NCBI GenBank assembly: GCA_037501455.1
Contig: CM074860.1
Span: forward strand, 49,796,501 to 49,860,500
DNA: 64,000 nt
Reading direction: 5' to 3'
DNA from: Lantana camara
Taxonomy: Eukaryota; Streptophyta; Magnoliopsida; Lamiales; Verbenaceae
The translations under genes were made by a program, and so were the position numbers. Under the pieces are notes generated by a model. It saw only the letters and a program-made list of their open reading frames with translations. It was not told the DNA's origin and ran no database searches. This document shows positions 21,579 to 33,347 of the stretch, in pieces; position 1 is the first letter of the stretch; every line of letters begins with the position of its first letter.

Positions 21579-24500
21579 TGTAGCACCCGAGTGCAAGGTA
21601 CCACATCCCCCGCACCGAGACCCGGCCCGAATATGAAATGGACAATCCATACTAGAGCTAGATCACGGTGAACGGGGACATACACACTCGCTAAGCTAGG
21701 CGGGAACTAACTTTCGCAACTAAAGATACAGTAAAACAGAAAGAATACCAATGCGGAAGCAATGTACATACATATATAACAAGATAAACCAAGAGCAACG
21801 GGTTCAACTAGCATAGGTACCTAATCCCGAAAATCAATAAAATCATAAAACTTCAATTACGGATTCTTTCTGTTCCTATAAGCTTATTCAGAATCATGAT
21901 GGTAGCAATAATCAATACAAATCATATATTCTTTATAATTTAAACAATTCATGATACACTATGCATAAGAACAGACTTTGACTTGACCGAAAGACTTAAC
22001 AAACTCGACTTCCCACCTAGCACCCCAAACCTGCAAGAAAACTGAAAACAAACCGGGTTCAGTCTATAGGAGACTGGTGGGTATAAAATGAGGCATAAAT
22101 AGCATATACAACAATATTTAACATTCACATGCAAGTTATAATCCCAAATGAGGTTTTTGAGCATTTTCCCAAGTGGGTAACATAAAGAAGTCATCAAAAG
22201 GGATTATAACGTTCATTTTCATTCTTTAGGTCTTTTGTGGCCTGGCGAGTAAGCGTGCATTATCTCCAACCAACACCTCGTATAGTTTATTAAACATTCT
22301 TTCTTTCTTTCATTCATGCATAACATTCTTTTGTGCACATTCATGAACATTTACATCTTCTTCCTCCGGGTGATGGCCGGGTGATCGGCCCGAACCATCC
22401 ATTCCTTGACCAAAAGGGGAACATGACTCCCCAGATGGCACTCAGCGTCCATTACTCGCTAACTCCTAACGAGGTCCGGTTACGCCGTTCATTGGTGGGA
22501 CTAGTGTGAGGGTTCACCGTCAGCCCATGCCTCATCGGGTTACCACTCACACCAAGTCCCTGGGCCCCATTCTGTGCATAACATTCATTCTTTCATTCTC
22601 GCCAAAACATTTGGTAGGGTTCATAAAATAAGGGCTTTAAGTTGCAAATATTTACTCTTGAAAAGTGACTCGATGTACGTATAATAGTTTTGGCCGAAAT
22701 CTTTACACATTGGGAGTATATAGGGTCATTTAACTAATAGAAGAGAAACCCACCTTTACACCTTACCGACCAAAACCAAGAAGAAAACAAGAGGACTTGA
22801 AAGTGCCCTATGAACCCGGCAAGTCTCCGCCCTGGAGAAAACTGTACAAAGGACAATAGAGGGTACACGTAAGACTCAAGACTCCAAATGAATCAAATAC
22901 GACGCACGACAATGTTATGGATATGATATGAATGCACAAGAGATGATATGGTATCATGGAAACATTCATATGCACAATTCATTACTTAAAGTCATGTAAA
23001 CAAGTCATTCATTCATTCCAAGAGACGTTCATATCCGTTCGAGTTCATAACTACCATATTTCATACCCAATAAATCCGAGAAATTCAAATAATAATCATC
23101 ACACGTGATATAGCATGTATACATATCATACAAGTGATAAACTAAGAGTTACATAAGCAATTAGGGTGTACATTGAGAGTCAAGATCCATGCATGCGCAT
23201 ATTAGGAGCAATTAAGTCACGTTGAGGCATAACTCGTAAAATATTCCATGAAAAATCATAAAATTTCATAATACCCAAGATAATACATGTTAGAAATGTA
23301 TATGAAGTAAAAATCATGTCATGAAGGCATTTTATCACATAATTCATTCAAGTACATTCAATATATGGAGTTATCAAGTTCATTCGTTCATAACTTCCAT
23401 ATAGTATTCATAGAAGCTACATAAACAAGTTTACAATGTATATAATAAATATAGAAGCAAAAGAAATCATTTAAGATATCAAAATATTATAAGAAGGTAC
23501 TTAACATTTCACGCATTAGCACTTAAGTCATACAATACCATAGTAGTTTGTTGCTCGACCAAAACATATCAATTCAAGTCATGAATTCCATTTCATAATC
23601 ATAACACATAATAATACATGTTAGCATAGTGTAGAAGTCATAAAAGAGGTGGAGGAAGATCAAACAAACGAAGAAAAAAGGAATCGGAGTAACAAAAACA
23701 GGCTGGACAAAATCCACCCCCATGGATCTGGTCCAGTCCCACTGCCTCAAATCCACCCCCGCGGATTTTTTCCAAAGGCAAAATCCACCCTCGTGGATTT
23801 AGGTCAGTGGCGAAAAAACACCCAACAAGCAGGGCAAAACTCATGCTTATAAACATCAAATTAACACACATAGGTAAGTTAGGGTAGCAAATATTCAAGC
23901 ATTTCAATCCATTAAGACCACCAAAGATGCAACAAATCAAGCAAGGAAAGAATATGGAACAAGTTCATGCAAACTCTTCACTTTTCACAAATGGCAATGT
24001 CATGGATCCTAATCCACTACCCAAACTAAGTTCATACCTATCACATATGATGTGTTAGGAATAAAATACATGCTTCATACCAAAAGAATCCACAAGAAAG
24101 CAAGCTAGAATCATCCATTTCTCCCAACCCGTCACTATTTATGCCATATGCCCAAACATGCTCAAATCTTGGAGAAATCATGAAATATGGAACTTAAAAT
24201 TATTACCAAGTGATACACAACACAAATATGAGTTTACCTTTCAATTTGGAGAAGAAAAGGTGGGGAGATGAGCTCAAAACTCCCATGGCCAAAAAGGGTT
24301 TCTTCATCTTCTTCTTTTCTTCCTTCTTCTTCTTCTCTCCCCGTAAAACTGAAAATATCTAAGGGTGGGGGGTTAGGGTGTCGGTTTGGGGCAGAAAAGG
24401 GTGAGGGAGAGAGTGTACAAGTGGGCTAGGGTCAATGGATAGGGTCTAGGTGCGTAATAATAGGTCCGTGACTTAGGTATAGTCTTGATCAGTCAATTTA

Positions 24501-24994
24501 AGCTCGAGTTGCTCGTTCCGGTTGAAATTTGAGGATCCAATTGGTCTTAGAAAAATATGAGGCTTATCCCATTGTCTCCGATTCGTCGATTCGGATCCAA
24601 TGGAGGTGACGGAACTCGATTCCGAGTTTTCGAGCTCAAGATATGCCGCCCGGAACACAAGGTACGCTAAATGCTCTTTAGCCCCCTTTTCGGTTCCGAT
24701 CACACAAATGAACACAAAACTCAAACATGCAAGAACAAAATCATGCAACGAGCAAATAAACATGATCTTAAAGCACATAATTCACTCATGCCAAGAATCC
24801 ACGAAAAACAGAAATCAAATCGAATAAGAACGACACTCAAACAAGAGCATATACGCAAATACGATCAAGTATTCATAATTAAACAATAAAACTTAACAAA
24901 ATAATCTATAATTAAAAATCATATATAATTAATTAAATTGCGCACTTTAGTAACCACATACGTCAAGCTTAAATCACAGAAATGGGGCGTTACA
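21579..24994 (-). repeat. Element D 3' LTR (left copy)
   Basis: TGTAGCACCCG to GGGGCGTTACA on the plus strand. On the element strand: donor-like AAG|GTAAAC (intron from 24237), palindrome-like sites 23712-23798, hairpin CAGTCT/AGACTG near 22056-22072, acceptor TTGCAG ending at 22031 followed by GCTAGGTGGGA. TTCCCGCCTAGC near the end pairs with that motif. Confidence 0.93.
23712..23798 (-). repeat. Three imperfect palindromes, ATCCACCCCCGYGGAT type (D 3' LTR)
   Basis: Copies at 23712, 23751 and 23783; the last pair is 32 bp apart. The 5' LTR has four copies. Confidence 0.85.
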
Positions 24995-25012
24995 AACTCA
25001 CCCCCTTAAAAA
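24995..25012 (-). other. Element D polypurine tract
   Basis: The minus strand carries TTAAGGGGGTGAGTT directly before the 3' LTR. Confidence 0.8.
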
Positions 25013-25051
25013 GAATCCGTCCTCGGATTCACTAAAACTAAAGCAAACAAA

Positions 25052-25156
25052 GAGAGAGCCCCGTCCCTCGAAAGCAACAAAGAGAGAACCCCGTCTCTCA
25101 AACAACAAGGAGAGAGAACCCCCTCTCTCAAACAACAAGGAGATAAGGGAGTCTCC
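25052..25156 (-). repeat. Tandem hairpin array near the polypurine tract (D)
   Basis: Units at 25052, 25082, 25112 and about 25139, roughly 30-bp pitch. On the element strand the arms are GAGAGA/TCTCTC with a GGGG loop; one unit has GGAGAC/GTCTCC-type arms. Same type as A and G. Confidence 0.8.
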
Positions 25157-27868
25157 AATACTCCCGAGCGACACAACCCAAACATGAGCGACACAACCCA
25201 AACATAAGCGACAACAACAACAAAGAGCAAATAACAAGGAGAAGGTAACAATGGCAATTACAACAATTAACATCAAATAAGACACGTAGGGCCAAGTAAT
25301 ATATATATATATATAGCAAGCACATTATTAATCAATTATACAAGGCAATTATCATGAAAAGAGACCAAGGCACACAACAACAAAATTATTGAATTAAATT
25401 GCATGTATGTATATGCCATGAATGTTTGTGATATCGTTCACCGTAGCAATGAGGTTGAAGGTTGATAATTCATAAAGTAGTTGGAGGATCCGATTTGACT
25501 CCCGATCAATTCTTGAAGTTTCCTTTTTCTCTTGAGAAGTTGAGTTCGTAAAGGTATTCATCCCTTCCGCTATTACTTCCATGACTTCATCTAATTGAAT
25601 CTTCAAATGATAGAAAGTGCTAAACCTTTCCATGAAGCCTTCGTGAAGGGATGATCGACCACTAGGTAAAGTTGGTGTGTCGTACATTAACCACATCCCT
25701 TCAATATTTAGTGGCGTCCTTTGCTAATCTCCGAATTTATTTCATCTTCGACCTTTATACGTGCACTTCACATCTGTTTCTTTAATTTACTCCTAAGGTT
25801 CAATTCAAACCCTTCAATAATTACTTCCTTCTGATTCCCCAACTTTTCTCTTTCTTGCTCTTCTTGAAATCTGGACTAATTTAATCCCCTCTTGTATCAA
25901 AATTCTTGATAAGCCGTTTCTGGTAGAGAGGTTATCGCCATAAACCCAAATTCATTGCCCCACCAATTTCTCACCTAATTCTCTTAATTCTTGGAATACT
26001 ATTCTCTAGTCTTGTTCTTCCTATAATCCCCGAGGTTAACCCAAAACTTTCTCGCTCCCTAAGATTCCAGCTCCATTTGTCCTATATCCCTCATATGAAG
26101 TTTTCGTTACTTGTTGTCTCTTGTATTTCCATTCTTTCAACTAAAGGTAATGCCTTCAAGGATCGAAAAGGATTTACATTATTTCCTAATCAATGCTCCC
26201 TTATTTGGAAATTTTAGTTGAATTCGGTACTTCGCCTCTGAGATTAAGGTTTCCCCAAAGCTCTTCAACTTAGTTTCTTCGGTGTAGATTGTGCTAGCTA
26301 AGCTATATGCCCAGAACTCTTGCTTTCACTCAATCCGACATGATTGATAGGGTTAAGCATCTGTTTTTGCTCTACTCCGGTTCTAATTTCCAAGCCTCCA
26401 AATTCCTTTTTCCTTTTTTTTTTTTTTTTTTTCAACTCCCAAGATATAACCCAACTATTCTTCTCGTCTTGATTCGAGTAAGCCTTGATCAAAGAATCAC
26501 TTGATGAACAAGGTGGAGCCATTCCCTATCAATTAAACACTAAGCCATGCATGTTGGATTAACATGCCAATGCACATAGTAAACAATTAAAGATGCAACG
26601 ATGCAACACGTTGGAGCAATTATATTAATTAAACATAAACGTACATATAGATAAAGAAAGTAATTAATTTAAATCGATGAATGATGCTCGTGCCATGAAT
26701 ATGCAGAACCTGTCACCGAGGTGGTAAGCTTTTAGCTTGATGACGTGTTCCTCATTCCCATAATTGTAGCTATCTTTGGAGACATTGATAATTCCTTAGC
26801 TTTTCCATGGTTTTCGAATCTCCATAATCTTCTTGCATCCATTTGTATATCCCACGGCCCGAACGTGCTATTCTTGAACCCAAGGTCTTCTTTGTCTATG
26901 GAGTTTACACCTCAACGTAGTTCCAAGCATCGACCTCCAAAGGTCGTCCGAATCTTCATCTTGATGTCCTCTCCGGTTGAAGTTCCCTTAGCTTATCCTT
27001 TGTTTCCGATCTACGCGCATAATTCATCCGTGATAACGCTTTCCATTCTTGCTTGCTTCTTGATGTCTCCATGTTCCAAGGTTCCAAGATGACGACGCGA
27101 TTTGAATTCCTCGATGCTCTTAAGTCTCTTTACCTTACGTCCATTTGTTGTCCCACGGTTGTATTCGTATCAAGTGAGCTTCCATATTTGACCTCATAGT
27201 GAGCTTTATGATTAACGGCTCCCAATCCTTGCATCTGAGTTGAGTCGAACCTTTTTAACACATCTTGCATCCGATCCCTTGAAGCTTCCCAATTTGGTCT
27301 TCCAATCGCCCAACCATTCCAAACTCGGAGCTTCAACGGTGAATCTTGGAGCATTTAATCTTGTATTAAATGTCTTCAAAAATTGGGGTGGTGAAAAGTT
27401 CCACACCCCTCTCGTTGTCTCACGCATCCCTCAAGTTAGAACTTGAGTCTTTACAATTCTTGTATGTTGAGAACCTTCAAAGTTTGTAGGTAGGGCATGA
27501 TTGATGAACCTTCCCGTGATCCAAGCTTCCTCCCATGATACGAACCATGATAGGTAGTTCCATTGTGCAAGCCGCGGAATTTGAACACTCGGCCTTCAAG
27601 TTACTTTGTCAATTGTAGTTGGTGTGAATTGTAGCTTTGTTTGCATGATAGTAGCCTATATAAGAAAAATCAACTCAAATATGGATGCATGAAGATTAGT
27701 GTATGCTTATGGCACGTAGTTAAGTTAATCAATGCACATAGAATGCAAAATGCAACATTTAAAGCAACTAAATAAGAGAATAGATTGTATACATATATTA
27801 AGCAATTTCCAACAATTAGTATCAAATATTTATGCCAAATCGATGCAATGCACTCATTAACAAGTTGT
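25157..27868 (-). other. Element D interior, no gene recognised
   Basis: Short frames occur on both strands but none has a recognisable domain, codon bias or family match. A T tract lies at 26406-26432 and a TA repeat near 25301-25314. An acceptor-like CTTATATAG on the minus strand near 27660 is followed by an ATG within about 10 nt, echoing the gag start of other elements. Confidence 0.55.
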
Positions 27869-27943
27869 TCCTATGCCGTGCGACCTAACTGACTCAATCA
27901 CGACACTAGAACACCGGTTTTGCAACCGGGCTCTGATACCACT
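27869..27943 (-). other. Element D primer-binding site, hairpin and leader motif
   Basis: The minus strand reads TGGTATCAGAGCCC from 27941. AGAGC and GTTCT, plus CCGGTT and AACCGG, can form a stem around GCAA. TAGGTCGCACGGCATAGGA begins 54 nt from the PBS start (27887-27869). Confidence 0.85.
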
Positions 27944-27949
27944 TAAGGA

Positions 27950-30900
27950 TGTAGCACCCGAGTGCAAGGTACCACATCCCCCGCACCGAGACCCGACCCG
28001 AATATGAAATGGACAATCCATACCCGAGCTAGATCACGGCGAACGGGGACATACACACTCGCTAAGCTAGGCGGGAACTAACTTTCGCAACCAAAGATAC
28101 AGTAAAACAGAAAGAATACCAATGCGGAAGCAATGTACATACATATATAACAAGATAAGCCAAGAGCAACGGGTTCAACTAGCATAGGTACCTAATCCCG
28201 AAAATCAATAAAATCATAAAACTTCAATTACGGATTCTTTCTGTTCCTATAAGCTTATTCAGAATCATGATGGTAGCAATAATCAATACAAATCATATAT
28301 TCTTTATAATTTAAACAATTCATGATACACTATGCATAAGAACAGCCTTTGACTTGACCGAAAGACTTAACAAACTCGACTTCCCACGCAAGAAAACTGA
28401 AAACAAACCGGGTTCAGTCTATAGGAGACTGGTGGGTATAAAATGAGGCATAAATAGCAAATACAACAATATTTAACATTCACATGCAAGTTATAATCCC
28501 AAATGAGGTTTTTGAGCATTTTCCCAAGTGGGTAACATAAAGAAGTCATCAAAAGGGATTATAACGTTCATTTTCATTCTTTAGGTCATTTGTGGCCTGG
28601 CGAGTAGGCGTGCATTATCTCCAACCAACACCTCGTGTAGTTTATTAAACATTCTTTCTTTCTTTCATTCATGCATAACATTCTTTTGTGCACATTCATA
28701 AACATTTACACCTTCTTCCTCTGGGTGATCGGCCCGAACCATCCATTCATTGACCAAAAGGGGAACATGACTCCCCAGATGGCACTCAGCGTCCATTACT
28801 CGCTAACTCCTAACGAGGTCCGGTTACGCCGTTCATTGGTGGGACTAGTGTGAGGGTTCACCGTCAGCCCATGCCTCCTCGAGTCACCACTCACACCAAG
28901 TCCCTGGGCCCCATTCTGTGCATAACATTCATTCTTTCATTCTCGCCAAAACATTTGGTAGGGTTCATAAAATAAGGGCTTTACGTTGCAAATATTTACT
29001 CTTGAAAAGTGACTCTATATACGTATAATAGTTTTGGCCGAAATCTTTACACATTGGGAGTATATAGGGTCAGTTAACTAATAGAAGAGAAACCCACCTT
29101 TACACCTTACCGACCAAAACCAAGAAGAAAACAAGAGGACTTGAAAGTGCCCTATGAACCCGGCAAGTCTCCGCCCTGGAGAAAACTGTACAAAGGACAA
29201 TAGAGGGCACACGTAAGGCTCAAGACTCCAAATGAACCAAATACGACGCACGACAATGTTATGGATATGATATGAATGCACAAGAGATGATATGGTATCA
29301 TGGAAACATTCATATGCACAATTCATTACTTAAAGTCATGTAAACAAGTCATTCATTCATTCCAAGAGACGTTCATATCCGTTCGAGTTCATAACTACCA
29401 TATTTCATACCCAATAAATCCGAGAAATTCAAATAATAATCATAACACGTGATATAACATGTATACATATCATACAAGTGATAAACTAAGAGTTACATAA
29501 GCAATTAGGGTGTACATTGAGAGTCAAGATCCATGCATGCGCATATTAGGAGCAATTAAGTCACGTTGAGGCATAACTCGTAAAATATTCCATGAAAAAT
29601 CATAAAATTTCATAATACCCAAGATAATACATGTTAGAAATGTATATGAAGTAAAAATCATGTCATGAAGGCACTTTATCACATAATTCATTCAAGTACA
29701 TTCAATATATGGAGTTATCAAGTTCATTCGTTCATAACTTCCATATAGTATTCATAGAAGCTACATAAACAAGTTTACAATGTATATAATAAAGATAGAA
29801 GCAAAAGAAATCATTTAAGATATCAAAATATTATAAGAAGGTACTTAACATTTCACGCATTAGCACTTAAGTCTTATAATACCATAGTAGTTGGTTGCAC
29901 GACCAAAACATATCAATTCAAGTCATGAATTCCATTTCATAATCATAACACATAATAATACATGTTAGCATAGTGTAGAAGTCATAAAAGAGGTGGAGGA
30001 AGATCAAACAAACGAAGAAAAAAGGAATCGCAGTAACAAAAACAGGCTGGACAAAATCCACCCCCATGGGAAAAAAATCCACCCCCATGGATCTGGTCCA
30101 GTCCCACTGCCTCAAATCCACCCCCGCGGATTTTTTCCAAAGGCAAAATCCACCCTCGTGGATTTAGGTCAGTGGCGAAAAAACACCCAACAAGCAGGGC
30201 AAAACTCATGCTAAACCATATAAACATCAAATTAACACACATAGGTAAGTTAGGGTAGCAAATATTCATGCATTTCAATCCATTAAGACAACCAAAGATG
30301 CAACAAATCAAGCAAGGAAAGAATATGGAACAAGTTCATGCAAACTCTTCACTTTTCAAAAATGGCAAAGTCATGGATCCTAATCCACTACCCAAACTAA
30401 GTTCATACCTATCACATATGATGTGTTAGGAATAAAATACATGCTTCATACCAAAAGAATTCACAAGAAAGCAAGCTAGAATCATCCATTTCTCCCAACC
30501 CGTCACTATTCATGCCATATGCCCAAACATGCTCAAATCTTGGAGAAATCATGAAATATGGAACTTAAAATGATTACCAAGTGATACACAACACAAATAT
30601 GAGTTTACCTTTCAATTTGGAGAAGAAAAGGTGGGGAGATGAGCTCAAAACTCCCATAGCCAAAAAGGGTTTCTTCTTCTTCTTCTTTTCTTCCTTCTTC
30701 TCCTTCTCTCCCCATAAAACTGAAAATATCTAAGTGTGGGGGGTTAGGGTGTCGGTTTGGGGCAGAAAAGGGTGAGGGAGAGAGTGTGCAAGTGGGCTAG
30801 GGTCAATGGATAGGGTCTAGGTGCGTAATAATAGGTCCGTGACTTAGGTATAGTCTTGATCGGTCAATTTAAGCTCGAGTTGCTCGTTCCGGTTGAAATT

Positions 30901-31365
30901 TGAGGATCCAATTGGTCTTAGAAAAATATGAGGCTTATCCCATTGTCTCCGATTCGTCGATTCGGATCCAATGGAGGTAACGGAACTTGATTCCGAGTTC
31001 CCGAGCTCAAGATATGCCGCTCAAAACACAAGGTACGCTAAATGCTCTTTAGCCCCCTTTTCGGTTCCGATCACACAAATGAACACAAAACTCAAACATG
31101 CAAGAACAAAATCATGCAACGAGCAAATAAACATGATCTTAAAGCACATAATTCACTCATGTCAAGAATCCACGAAAAACAGAAATCAAATCGAATAAGA
31201 ACGACACTCAAACAAGAGCATATATGCAAATACGATCAAGTATTCATAATTAAACAATAAAACTTAACAAAAGAATCCATAATTAAAAATCATATATAAT
31301 TAATTAAATTGCGCACTATAGTAACCACATACGTCAAGCTTAAATCACAGAACTGGGGCGTTACA
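27950..31365 (-). repeat. Element D 5' LTR (right copy)
   Basis: The same 3416-bp family as 21579-24994. A 16-bp deletion at 28387/28388 removes the acceptor AG and the GCTAGG motif present in the other copy. An extra 21-bp unit at 30056-30076 adds a fourth palindrome site. Confidence 0.93.
30056..30163 (-). repeat. Four imperfect palindromes (D 5' LTR)
   Basis: Copies start at 30056, 30077, 30116 and 30148. Distances are 21, 39 and 32. The first is a 21-bp near-duplication absent from the left LTR. Confidence 0.85.
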
Positions 31366-31964
31366 GTGCGGGCATCAAACAATTTCTTCAAAATGGTTCA
31401 TATTTTCTAAAGTATAACTTATATTTCCCCTACCCTATTGTTCCAAACCAGTATGAACCGAATATTATTATCATATAGTAATTTGTGATTATTTAGTATA
31501 TTTTCAAACCAAGACTTTCTTGGTCAAAAGATTTTACAAAACTTTGCTTATAATTATAAACCTCAAACCACCGTCACTTAGTCATTTCGACTAACCCTCC
31601 TACTCTTTTAACTCCTGATTTCAGGAATCCACTGATCAACGCCTTAGAGGTATCTTGAAGCTTTAAGGTGTCCCATCTTAGTTACTCAGGGTTTACCAAG
31701 AGCGCATATATATTTTTTAATAAGCACTCTCATGTGAATTTAGATGTATTACTGTAAATACTTACTCAACTTAATAACATATGCTCTGTTTAACTCTGAT
31801 TATTGTTTCCTTCTAATTGTTCAAGTTTATTTCTCCGTTGCATTTAAATTTCATACTCTGGTATTTATAGTCTTGTCCGTTCGCCTGAGTATTTCTCGTG
31901 TGCTAGGTCTCACATCCACTCGGGAAGTACAACGGTGTGGGGTTGTAGTGTTAGGGACGCTACA
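31366..31964 (+). repeat. Element B 5' LTR, last part
   Basis: It resumes the B LTR after D and runs to GGGACGCTACA. Hairpin TTAGTC/GACTAA lies at 31579-31595 and acceptor ATTTCAG ends at 31624. GTGCG at the start is the right target duplication of D. Confidence 0.9.
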
Positions 31965-31971
31965 ACTTAGG

Positions 31972-31984
31972 TGGTATCAGAGCA
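31972..31984 (+). other. Element B primer-binding site
   Basis: TGGTATCAGAGCA, as in C, seven nt after the LTR end. Confidence 0.88.
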
Positions 31985-32087
31985 TCAGGTTTAGTTAGTA
32001 AGAACTTAACTTAAGATTAGTAGGGAGAATACTTTACCTTGATTTTTGTCACTTTAGGAATTCTTAAAGTGTTTTCTTATAGTAATA

Positions 32088-32408
32088 ATGGCCGGCCGTA
32101 GTGAGCTTCCACATCCAGACAGTGTAGAGTGGCTTGATCAGTACGAGTCTCCTAGGACATTGGTTGTTACTCGTAGTGGGGGCGCCAGGTTTTATCCCTG
32201 GCAAAGGGTCAGACAGCTTAGTCAGGATCAGAGTCAGGAGGCTTTTCCAGGGTATGTTTTCCCAAACCGAGCAGTCCATTTACTCCAGGTAGAAAGAGAT
32301 GCATACTTCTATGAGTATCAGAGAACCGGAGAATATAGGCTTGAGGCGAGCAAGAACCGAGAGATGGCTAGGCAGACTGCAGTTGATCGCGACCATGCCC
32401 GGGAGTAG
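32088..32408 (+). pseudogene. Element B accessory ORF fragment
   Basis: 106 codons closely matching the first 106 of the C accessory ORF (EWLDQYESPRTLVVTRSGG, FYPWQR, EYQRTGEYRLEA). It ends at TAG (32406-32408). After about ten more matching codons a deletion joins it to gag, removing the coiled coil, the acidic tail and the gag start. An acceptor-like TTTTCTTATAG ends at 32082, 5 nt before ATG. Unknown function. Confidence 0.8.
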
Positions 32409-32435
32409 CTAGCAGCATCTGAGATAGCTATTTTT

Positions 32436-33347
32436 CCAGATGGCTTCACGCATAGTAGAGCTGTAGAAGCCCTAAGACAGTTCGTCCGTACTTGTGCACC
32501 CGGGAATAATTATACAAATGAACGATCATTAGAAAGGTTTCTCCGAATGAATCCCCCAAAATTCTTTGAAGAACCTAATGATTTGAAGGCCGAAAATTGG
32601 ATAGCAAGCTTAGAAAAGATTGATGAAGCTATGGATATATTTCCAGAGGAACGGGAATGAGTACAGTACGCAGCCATCCTCTTAGAAGGACCCGCTTTAA
32701 GTTGGTGGAAACATGTCAAACAAACCTGGATGGAAAACCAGACTGATTACATTTAGACGGAGTTCATAAAGGAATTTCAGCATAAATATATCCCTCAAGT
32801 GATAAGGGATACTCGAGAAGCTGAATTCATGATCGTAACTCAGGGATACATGTCAGTGGCGGAATACGAGGCAAAATTCTTGAGACTCAAACAATACGCT
32901 CTACATATTCTGAATGATGAGCAACGGAAGACCAAGCGCTTCATTGATGGACTCAAGCTAGACCTTCGATGGGCTTTAGCTTCATTAGATATTGAATCTT
33001 ATAATACGGCAGTACACAAAGCCCTGAAAACCGAAGCATCTCATAAGAATATTCGTTTGGCAGCCAATCGCACTGGTCCCCCTCAGACTAAGCCTTCTCA
33101 AGGGATGAAGCGTCCTGCTAGACCGCCAAGTCAAAAATTTGGAAAGAAACCCGCACCAGCTAAGTAAAAACCTCAGTCAGTCCCGTCTAATCCTCAAGAA
33201 GAGATCATTTGTGAATACTGTCACAAGCCAGGACACACTGAACAAGAGTGCTGAAAGAAAGCTGGCACATGTTTATGGTGCGAAAACCCTTATCACCAGT
33301 ATAATACATGCCCAAAGAGACCGGGACCCAAGGAAAAAGGAAAAGCT
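32436..33347 (+). pseudogene. Element B gag remnant
   Basis: It starts inside gag at VEALRQFVRTC because of the deletion, then tracks C gag ([35 protein letters not shown]). Stops: TGA 32658-32660, TAG 32754-32756 (the codon that is TGA in C), TAA 33165-33167 and TGA 33252-33254 in the first zinc knuckle. Two CCHC knuckles remain recognisable. Confidence 0.88.

Larger units (their letters stand above)
21579..31365 (-). mobile_element. Element D: large non-autonomous LTR retrotransposon (LARD-like)
   Basis: Two 3.4-kb LTRs (21579-24994 and 27950-31365) flank a 2.95-kb interior on the minus strand, with primer site, polypurine tract and hairpin array but no recognisable gag or pol. Flanks TTGCG (21574-21578) and GTGCG (31366-31370) are a 5-bp target duplication with one mismatch. 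It inserted into the B LTR 92 bp from C. The LTRs differ by a 16-bp deletion, a 21-bp duplication and scattered substitutions, so D looks older than C. Confidence 0.9.

Noticed and set aside
25394..25696. 100-codon minus-strand frame in D
   Set aside because: Considered as a gag remnant, but no zinc knuckle or gag motif and no similarity to A, C or L gag.
26745..27092. 115-codon plus-strand frame in D
   Set aside because: Opposite to element direction, no domain, likely chance.
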